A stretch of DNA of 64,000 nt from Thiorhodovibrio frisius (lineage in GTDB: Bacteria > Pseudomonadota > Gammaproteobacteria > Chromatiales > Chromatiaceae): the NCBI RefSeq assembly GCF_033954835.1, contig NZ_CP121471.1, positions 2,226,501-2,290,500 of the forward strand, in the 5' to 3' direction. Below the pieces are notes generated by a model. It had not been told where the DNA came from. It did no database searches and saw only the letters and a program-made list of their open reading frames with translations. This document shows, in pieces, positions 56,597-64,000 of this stretch (position 1 is the first letter of the stretch; each line of letters starts with the position of its first letter). The translations under genes and the position numbers were made by a program.

Positions 56597-59500
56597 GTAT
56601 TCCGCCGGGTAGGCGGTTTAGAAGGAACGCCCAAGACCCACGACAGCGGAGCCCCTGTATTCCGCCGGGTAGGCGGTTTAGAAGCGCTGGTCTAAAGCCT
56701 GCGGCGCTTTGCCGTTGTATTCCGCCGGGTAGGCGGTTTAGAAGTGTTCCATCTTCTGGCGCTGTATTCGCTGAGCGTATTCCGCCGGGTAGGCGGTTTA
56801 GAAGTGTCATCTTCCCGAGTGACGACCTGGACCTGAGTATTCCGCCGGGTAGGCGGTTTAGAAGAGGTGGGCGGCCAGCGCGTCCAGCTCCAGGGCGTAT
56901 TCCGCCGGGTAGGCGGTTTAGAAGTGTCGGTGCATCGGCCAGCCCCGGCGCCACCAGTATTCCGCCGGGTAGGCGGTTTAGAAGAGCTACAGCCAGGGCA
57001 CCGCCAACCACTACAAGTATTCCGCCGGGTAGGCGGTTTAGAAGATGATTCGGTTGAACAACATCCGAAACAAACCGTATTCCGCCGGGTAGGCGGTTTA
57101 GAAGTATAAGGGGGTAAAGAAAAAAGAGTTTAGCGAGTATTCCGCCGGGTAGGCGGTTTAGAAGCCGAACGGCACCGATTCTGTGCCGCTCCCATTGTAT
57201 TCCGCCGGGTAGGCGGTTTAGAAGAGGGCATCGGTGCGCGACTGCGGGAAGCGCGCGTATTCCGCCGGGTAGGCGGTTTAGAAGATGGATGCGCGTTGCA
57301 TGGCGGCGCATCAATCGTATTCCGCCGGGTAGGCGGTTTAGAAGAGGGGAGAGCCGTTAAATCAACTTCACGGAAAGTATTCCGCCGGGTAGGCGGTTTA
57401 GAAGATGATCGCCGCATCCATTACGCACTAGGAGACGTATTCCGCCGGGTAGGCGGTTTAGAAGAGGCTCTCTCGCAGTTCATTGACCGCGCATTTGTAT
57501 TCCGCCGGGTAGGCGGTTTAGAAGCCTGGCACCCGCCTAAGCTGCCCGGAGACATCGTATTCCGCCGGGTAGGCGGTTTAGAAGCGGATGACTACGGGCC
57601 TGGGTTTGTTTCTGAGGTATTCCGCCGGGTAGGCGGTTTAGAAGGCAGGCCACAGACGCCACACCTCGTCAAGCACGTATTCCGCCGGGTAGGCGGTTTA
57701 GAAGACCCCCAGAATCGTTGTCAGGATAATGACAGCGTATTCCGCCGGGTAGGCGGTTTAGAAGTACAAGCAGTCAGCGCTCTCTTTTCGAGAAGTGTAT
57801 TCCGCCGGGTAGGCGGTTTAGAAGGCTGATCGACAGTCTGCTGACCCCTGGCGAGCGTATTCCGCCGGGTAGGCGGTTTAGAAGGTCGCGGTTTCGGCCA
57901 GGGCGTCGATGCCGTCGTATTCCGCCGGGTAGGCGGTTTAGAAGTCACTCGCAATCCTCCGGCAGTTGTGGCCCGAGTATTCCGCCGGGTAGGCGGTTTA
58001 GAAGACACAGTCGACCCGGATACCGCAAAAGCCGAGGTATTCCGCCGGGTAGGCGGTTTAGAAGATCTACAACGTCTGGAAGCTCCAGAACAAGACGTAT
58101 TCCGCCGGGTAGGCGGTTTAGAAGACAGCCCAAGAGATCGGCCAGCGCCAGTTGTCGTATTCCGCCGGGTAGGCGGTTTAGAAGCCCATCTCTGGAACAT
58201 CGGCGCCAGGCATGTCGTATTCCGCCGGGTAGGCGGTTTAGAAGTCGCGCTGCTCTCCGACAGCGGCTTTCGGTGCGTATTCCGCCGGGTAGGCGGTTTA
58301 GAAGTATAGAAATCATTGGAGACACCTGATCATAGAGTATTCCGCCGGGTAGGCGGTTTAGAAGTATCAAGATGCGCTGAATGCGGCTAATGGTGCGTAT
58401 TCCGCCGGGTAGGCGGTTTAGAAGACCAGAACAAGCCGTTGATGCACTGATAGCCCGTATTCCGCCGGGTAGGCGGTTTAGAAGACTCCGATGCAATGCG
58501 CATCATTGAGCCTTGGGTATTCCGCCGGGTAGGCGGTTTAGAAGTGAACGCGGACGGGATTCCGCTCACCGAATGCGTATTCCGCCGGGTAGGCGGTTTA
58601 GAAGTGGGGCTCCACCGGCGTGGGTGATGGGCGTTCGTATTCCGCCGGGTAGGCGGTTTAGAAGGCGATGGGATTGAGGCGATTGAGCGTTATCGCGTAT
58701 TCCGCCGGGTAGGCGGTTTAGAAGGTAAGCGCACGATCCATGATCTACGCGCTATCGTATTCCGCCGGGTAGGCGGTTTAGAAGATCGCGCAAAACACGC
58801 GCATGGATACTGACACGTATTCCGCCGGGTAGGCGGTTTAGAAGGTGCGCTGATCGGTGCGGGCGTGCCAGCCTATGTATTCCGCCGGGTAGGCGGTTTA
58901 GAAGAGGCTGTTATTCAATCGAATGACTTTGGTGCTGTATTCCGCCGGGTAGGCGGTTTAGAAGGAGCTGAATACCACTTCAATGGTCGCGCCAACGTAT
59001 TCCGCCGGGTAGGCGGTTTAGAAGGTCACATACGCCGCACAAGGCACGCCTTATGTGTATTCCGCCGGGTAGGCGGTTTAGAAGCCCAGTACAAACACTC
59101 CATGGAAGTACCTTAAGTATTCCGCCGGGTAGGCGGTTTAGAAGAAGGCCACGCCCAAAACGAGCGTCGCCAGCAAGTATTCCGCCGGGTAGGCGGTTTA
59201 GAAGGTCAAGGTAGTGCGAGCGGATGACTCGCACATGTATTCCGCCGGGTAGGCGGTTTAGAAGGCGCACGGCATCAGCACCTTCGGCGCAACCCTGTAT
59301 TCCGCCGGGTAGGCGGTTTAGAAGACTTCGACGCGGCAATGCCCATATGGGATGACGTATTCCGCCGGGTAGGCGGTTTAGAAGTGCTAGTCTGGCACAC
59401 GGAATTGTTTGTCGGCGTATTCCGCCGGGTAGGCGGTTTAGAAGTACGAGCCGGCCGACGCAACAATCGTCAAAGAGTATTCCGCCGGGTAGGCGGTTTA

Positions 59501-60344
59501 GAAGGGTGAGCTTATCAAGATGCGCGAACTCACCATGTATTCCGCCGGGTAGGCGGTTTAGAAGCGACAGGCGTTGAGTTTTTCTTATTGACTTTGGTAT
59601 TCCGCCGGGTAGGCGGTTTAGAAGGTCAAGCGCGCATCGGGATTTAGTCTGCACTCGTATTCCGCCGGGTAGGCGGTTTAGAAGTGAGCCCAGAGAGGCG
59701 CGCCCAGATGGAGGAAGTATTCCGCCGGGTAGGCGGTTTAGAAGTTACACGTCAGTTCAGATTGACGGAAGATCACGTATTCCGCCGGGTAGGCGGTTTA
59801 GAAGGAACAAAGCCGAGCGCACTTGCACAAGCAGGCGTATTCCGCCGGGTAGGCGGTTTAGAAGCTACCGGGAACATTAAGCAGGGTAGCGGCGACGTAT
59901 TCCGCCGGGTAGGCGGTTTAGAAGACCGACGGCCACCGCCTGCAACACCAGCGCATGTATTCCGCCGGGTAGGCGGTTTAGAAGGCCACCCTGCGCGCCG
60001 CCCTCGATGCCGTCATGTATTCCGCCGGGTAGGCGGTTTAGAAGACCACCGCCGCGCTCGATACCGGCAGCGGTCCGTATTCCGCCGGGTAGGCGGTTTA
60101 GAAGAACGCAACACAGACTTGGCGCCCACCCCGTGCGTATTCCGCCGGGTAGGCGGTTTAGAAGGACACCAATCCGTCCATCAGGCTTTTGCCGATGTAT
60201 TCCGCCGGGTAGGCGGTTTAGAAGCGGAACACCAGGGCGACGCCGCTGCCGTTGACGTATTCCGCCGGGTAGGCGGTTTAGAAGGTCGAGGCCGATCTGG
60301 CACAACAGGAGGCTAGGTATTCCGCCGGGTAGGCGGTTTAGAAG
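56597..60344 (+). CRISPR. Type I-F CRISPR array, 63 repeats and 62 spacers
   Basis: Strict 60-bp period: a 28-bp repeat and a 32-bp spacer, from 56597 to the last repeat at 60317-60344. The repeat reads GTATT, then stem CCGCC, loop GGGTA, stem GGCGG and tail TTTAGAAG, with the same layout as the classic I-F repeat. I see no mismatch in any copy, including the last. All spacers are 32 bp and I notice no duplicate. Open frames across the array are artefacts of its period. Confidence 0.99.
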
Positions 60345-60549
60345 GTAGTAGCTACCGAGCGACGCGTTGACCGAACTCGAACTCCGGCTCGCGCTGGCCG
60401 GCCCAAAACAGCTCAAAAGCCATGTCTATTAGGCATGCGTGAAGGAAACTGAAGTCCATTCCGTTTCGCCCCGATTCTTTATCAAGCGTCCCGCTCCCCG
60501 CAGATGGGGGCGGTTCGCAGATCGCTCGTTTGTGGTGGACTGTTTTCCT

Positions 60550-61170
60550 TTATTGGATTGCCAGAGCGCGGAATCCGCTCCCGCTTCGTTCCCACTTGCG
60601 GAATGGTTGTGTCTCGCCGCGACGAAAGAGCAGAATGGTCGTTCCGTGCCTCGGCAGTGTGTAGCGCAGGTCCTTGCCTTGGGGCTCGGGCATGATGCTG
60701 TCCGTCACCTCGGTCCAGCCCGTCTCGTCGACGGCGAACCAGCGCAGGGTGTCGGTGGCGTAGGGGTCGCCGGTCGCGTTTCGCAGCTCTGGGTGCGTGG
60801 GGAGAATGTCCTGCTCCAGCACTTCCCATGTCTCCCTGCACTCCATGGCGATCAGGGCGCCGCCATCGGGTTGCCGGAAGAGGGCGGTCGTCATCTCGCA
60901 GCGTTCTCCGCCGTCATCCGCCGGGTAGTGGAGGTAGCCGTTCGGCACGTCGAGGGTGAAGTGACTGGCCGGGTGTGTCGCGGCCCTGCGGATCTCGGTC
61001 TTGAGTTCGTCGATCTTCGCGAAGGGGTGCCACCAGTCGGCGAAGATCCACTGCGGCATTAGCTCAAAGCAGTCGACAATGTCGAGCCTTTTGGTCGGGC
61101 CCTGTGCTGCGGCGGAATGGATGCTGAGGCCAATGCAGACGCAGATCGCGCATAGAGTCAGTGGTTTCAT
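60550..61170 (-). CDS. Exported unknown protein
   Basis: 206 residues with a signal peptide (MKPLTLCAICVCIGLSIHSA, then AAQ). The mature part has DWWHPFAKIDELKTEIRRAA, CEMTTALFRQPDGGALIAME and RHGTTILLFRRGE, a beta-rich small domain. Cys residues could form disulfides. No family recognised. The 205 bases between it and the CRISPR array contain only a short frame reading MAFELFWAGQREPEFEFGQR, probably a remnant. Confidence 0.7.
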   Translation of the reverse strand: MKPLTLCAICVCIGLSIHSAAAQGPTKRLDIVDCFELMPQWIFADWWHPFAKIDELKTEIRRAATHPASHFTLDVPNGYLHYPADDGGERCEMTTALFRQPDGGALIAMECRETWEVLEQDILPTHPELRNATGDPYATDTLRWFAVDETGWTEVTDSIMPEPQGKDLRYTLPRHGTTILLFRRGETQPFRKWERSGSGFRALAIQ

Positions 61171-61236
61171 GGGCTCGGACTCAACGACAGAAAGTTGGTG
61201 AATCGCTGATGAATGAGGCCCGGTTGGGGCCTTGGT

Positions 61237-62247
61237 TCAATCCGCAAAGGGGCCTTTATTCAAGAAGGTGCAATACGTCTCCACAGCCCGCTGCGCGGCT
61301 TCCTCGGGTATCTCGTCCGGGTTGTTGCGAGAGCGCTCTGAGAGATAGCGTGCCTGGAGCTTCAGCAAGGTGCCTCGTAGCGTCATTATGGCGTTTGGGG
61401 CGCCGATGTTGAGCATCTCCCATGGAATCCCTGCAATACAATCAGGTGGCTGGCAGCTCTTGGGGGTATTGCCTAGTTCAAAGTCTGTCAGATGACCGAG
61501 GATTTCGCGCTGAAGAAAATCTGTGGCGGCCAGGGCCTTGTCGAGGGAGTGCTCCGTCTCCGGCATTTTGAGATCTTCGGGTACGGCGGAGTTGGCGGAA
61601 TCACAGAGATTAGTCCCAGGCTCTTGGACGGTGGCAGTTTGTTGATTTGAGTTCGAGCAAGCCTCAGCAGACAGATCACTTTGCTGCTGACACCGGGCGT
61701 CGTTCAGAACCTGCCGCCAGTCCTCCTGTTGCATGCTGTAGCGGTCGTCCTCGAAGGCTTCGGGACGGCCCTTTTCCGTGAATTGGACAAGCGCATCGTT
61801 GTCAAAATAATAGCGATACTCGCCGAAGTCGCTCTTGCGGAAATAAAACAGGGGCTTGCCACCCTTGTAGAGATACTCCTCGTACCAGTTGACAGCCGAG
61901 CGCTCGCCTTTGATCTCGACACGCACCAAGGTTTGCGCATTGGGTTCGTAGCTATTGCCTTCGGTTCCCGAGGAGCCGGAAAGGTCGTACCAGCGCCGAA
62001 TCGTCCGCTGATAGATGCCGACCACGGCTACGGGTGCGTTGAGCTGGTTTTCCGAGATCTCGATCAGGTAGAGACGGCAAGCCGTGGAATCCTGTTGTTC
62101 GCTCAACTTGGCACTGTGGTTACAGCGCGTGATCTCCGAGCTGATCTTGTTGTAATAACTGCGGATCTCGCCGATGGCTTGGTCATCGGCCTGTACCGGC
62201 ATGGCTGCAATAACGTGGATAACGAGAAGGAAGCGAAAGAGTCTCAT
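61237..62247 (-). CDS. Exported unknown protein
   Basis: 336 residues with a signal peptide (MRLFRFLLVIHVIAAMPVQA). An N-terminal domain (about 25-175) has RRWYDLSGSSGTEGNSYEPN and PLFYFRKSDFGEYRYYFDND; a Cys-containing linker leads to a second part with LGNTPKSCQPPDCIAGIPWE near the C-terminus. No known family. 66 bases from the previous gene on the same strand; likely a shared transcript. Confidence 0.7.
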   Translation of the reverse strand: MRLFRFLLVIHVIAAMPVQADDQAIGEIRSYYNKISSEITRCNHSAKLSEQQDSTACRLYLIEISENQLNAPVAVVGIYQRTIRRWYDLSGSSGTEGNSYEPNAQTLVRVEIKGERSAVNWYEEYLYKGGKPLFYFRKSDFGEYRYYFDNDALVQFTEKGRPEAFEDDRYSMQQEDWRQVLNDARCQQQSDLSAEACSNSNQQTATVQEPGTNLCDSANSAVPEDLKMPETEHSLDKALAATDFLQREILGHLTDFELGNTPKSCQPPDCIAGIPWEMLNIGAPNAIMTLRGTLLKLQARYLSERSRNNPDEIPEEAAQRAVETYCTFLNKGPFAD

Positions 62248-62341
62248 AGTGATTCCTCAGATCGATGGATGGATAGGCGGTTCAAGTTCGGGTAGCGGCC
62301 ATCCGTTCAGCATGGCGCCCCGTCCAATCTCGGAATTTGCC

Positions 62342-64000
62342 TCAGTTCTCGCTCGGCGCCATGAACAGTTGCGCCATGTTCTCGATGATGCTGAAGAATA
62401 ATCCGGCGCTGAATTCCTTGGTCATGACAGTATCCAGCGGCGGCCATTCAGGTGGGGAAAAGGTCATGGATTCAGATTCGCCGTAGTGCATGTTCCGGAC
62501 TTCGATATCACCGATGGCAAGTCCGACAAGTTGCCCGGTCGCGTTGATGTGGAAGATTTCTGAGGTCATGGCCTCCGGATCGCGGGCGTCGGGAAGCAGC
62601 AGCTTCAGGGTGGTTTGGCCGTCCCTTTGCCCCACCTTGCCGAGCAGAAATCCGGATTGTTGCAAGTAGTTCAGCAATTCGGCAGCGCCCTCGCGGGTGG
62701 TGAGAAATGGTGACTCCAGCAGTGAGCGGTTGTTCCGGACAAGGTCGTCGACGTCATTGACCAGATTTGCAGAAAGGCTAAAGCTGAACCCGCCCTCGGG
62801 GCTGGGCTGCAAATCCACCTTGAACGAGGGCACGGGGCCCGGTTCCGAGGTGCGACGAAGTACTTTTTCGCCTTTGGTGTACAGGATGGCTCCCTCCGGA
62901 GCTGTTCTGTAGGCCAACTCCAGTTCCTCCGAGCGACGCAGTTGCGTCTCAAAGGAGTTTCCCCCGATGTCCATGGCCACATAGGCGGTGATGGGGGTAT
63001 TGGTTGGCGCCCGAGTGTAAAGCAGCGTTCCTTCGAGCGCCTCCAGCTCCGCAAGGGCCCCCGCAGCGCCGATCAGCGCGTCGGTAAAGACTTCCAGTCG
63101 GGAGTCGTATTGCTCCATGGCCTCCTGTAGCTCTCGCGCCGGTGCAAGCCATGGGCTGTCTGGATAGCCCGCTTCGAGTTGAGCGAGAAGTTCCCGGGCG
63201 TTATCGGGCTGGCCAAGGGCGGCATGGGACCAGGCGCGCTGAAAGATGATCTTGTCCCCGTCTTCGGAGAGAGGCTGCCGCTCGAGAAGGGCGAGGGCGT
63301 CGGCGAATTTCTTGTCCTGAATGGACGCTTCTGCGGAAATCTGGCGGATGGCCGGCTCTTCCCGTTCATCCTCTGTCATCTGAAAAAGAAGCAGGTCGCG
63401 CAGAAATTGCGCCGCCTGGTTATGAGAGAAATCGTGCAGCGCGATGGCTTTTTTCGACTTACTTTGTTGGCTATCTGCGGCGAGCGCAGCGATTTGGGCC
63501 AGATCATCGTCCTGATCAAGCTGATCAAGCATGGGCTTGAGGCGCGCCAAGAGATCCTTCTTTTCCCTAACTTCCCCGGCGGCTTCGAGCAGGTACACCG
63601 ATTTCAGCAGAAAATCGGGATCGTCGAGGAGCTGATCGCCAAAGTCATCCATGGCGGCCCCCATACCCTGGGTAAAGTGTTCCGGAAATGTGGGGCTTTG
63701 CTCCCGAGAGAATTCGTCAATCAATCCGGAGAGCAATTGGCGATAGTCGCTGGCGTTGGCAAATGTGGAGCGAAAATAGCGTGCTTGAAGGCTTTGGGGG
63801 TAATCCAAAGCCAACAATTCTTGCATCTTTTCGACTTGTGGTTGGTTTTGGAATACCGTTGCGACCATCAACAGATCAAAGGCCACGCGCGGCGCCAGGC
63901 CGGAATTCGGCTGCTTTTCCAGAAAATTCCGGGCGGCCAGGGTATAGCCAGCGGGATCACCTTGATCGAGATACTTCTCTGGGCGTGGATAGTCGTTCTC
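62342..64000 (-). CDS. Large unknown protein, 5-prime end outside window
   Basis: The frame is open for 553 codons to the right edge, so the start lies beyond 64000; internal GTG or ATG codons need not be used. The first half is helical with TPR-like sequence (KFADALALLERQPLSEDGDK, FQRAWSHAALGQPDNARELL). The second half looks beta-rich (TAYVAMDIGGNSFETQLRR, VDLQPSPEGGFSFSLSANLV). No catalytic motif. It precedes the two exported proteins in the same direction. Confidence 0.7.
   Translation of the reverse strand, partial: ENDYPRPEKYLDQGDPAGYTLAARNFLEKQPNSGLAPRVAFDLLMVATVFQNQPQVEKMQELLALDYPQSLQARYFRSTFANASDYRQLLSGLIDEFSREQSPTFPEHFTQGMGAAMDDFGDQLLDDPDFLLKSVYLLEAAGEVREKKDLLARLKPMLDQLDQDDDLAQIAALAADSQQSKSKKAIALHDFSHNQAAQFLRDLLLFQMTEDEREEPAIRQISAEASIQDKKFADALALLERQPLSEDGDKIIFQRAWSHAALGQPDNARELLAQLEAGYPDSPWLAPARELQEAMEQYDSRLEVFTDALIGAAGALAELEALEGTLLYTRAPTNTPITAYVAMDIGGNSFETQLRRSEELELAYRTAPEGAILYTKGEKVLRRTSEPGPVPSFKVDLQPSPEGGFSFSLSANLVNDVDDLVRNNRSLLESPFLTTREGAAELLNYLQQSGFLLGKVGQRDGQTTLKLLLPDARDPEAMTSEIFHINATGQLVGLAIGDIEVRNMHYGESESMTFSPPEWPPLDTVMTKEFSAGLFFSIIENMAQLFMAPSEN

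Noticed and set aside
56625-60316. Self-targeting spacers against genes in this window
   Set aside because: Reading the 62 spacers by eye I found no match to the window outside the array; a sequence search would be needed to exclude partial matches.
56502-60416. Several long open frames on both strands across the CRISPR array
   Set aside because: The repeat period of 60 is a multiple of three, so stops are avoided by periodicity; translations just repeat the same motif.

Overview
The window is a 64-kb piece of a GC-rich gammaproteobacterial chromosome. A purple sulfur bacterium or close relative (Chromatiales) is my inference. It rests on the gammaproteobacterial order thrS-infC-rpmI-rplT-pheS-pheT-ihfA-merR, the high GC, and the density of toxin-antitoxin, Uma2, Rpn and TPR genes. 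No phylogenetic marker was formally compared.

Layout. 1-11.7 kb is core: a SLAC1/TehA-type channel, two paralogous secreted proteins, the complete thrS-to-merR translation operon on the minus strand, and a tRNA-Val(GAC). 12-23 kb is one long minus-strand block. It holds a DUF1566 protein, then (in transcription order) a CDP-alcohol phosphatidyltransferase, a PlsC acyltransferase and a CdsA-like enzyme, followed by PqqD-like protein, ATP-grasp ligase, fold-III PLP decarboxylase, a urea-transporter/M23-peptidase fusion, a histidine kinase and a response regulator. The tight overlaps suggest one metabolic and envelope-linked system of unknown product.

23-48 kb is an accessory island. It holds an RNA-repair pair (rtcB plus a truncated prfH), a double-AAA ATPase with a small partner and a sirtuin, TacAT-like and HigBA toxin-antitoxin pairs, and an ISKra4-like insertion sequence splitting a 200-bp dispersed repeat. 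It also holds an Rpn remnant, a Uma2 protein, a P-loop/TPR protein with nine near-identical 144-bp repeats, a 1765-residue exonuclease-RecQ-UvrD fusion, a truncated HipA with HipB, and fragments of a nucleotidyltransferase and a Ro60/TROVE protein.

48.5-60.3 kb is a type I-F CRISPR-Cas system in an unusual order: cas2-3 is divergent from cas8f-cas5f-cas7f-cas6f-cas1, and cas1 abuts the leader of a 63-repeat, 62-spacer array. A CRISPR-repeat-like hairpin lies in the divergent cas promoter region. 60.5-64 kb holds three exported or unknown proteins on the minus strand; the last runs off the window.

Most distinctive items: the PqqD/ATP-grasp/PLP/UT-M23/two-component operon, the cryptic repeat hairpin inside the cas leader, the triple nuclease-helicase fusion, and the RNA-repair genes with decayed partners.
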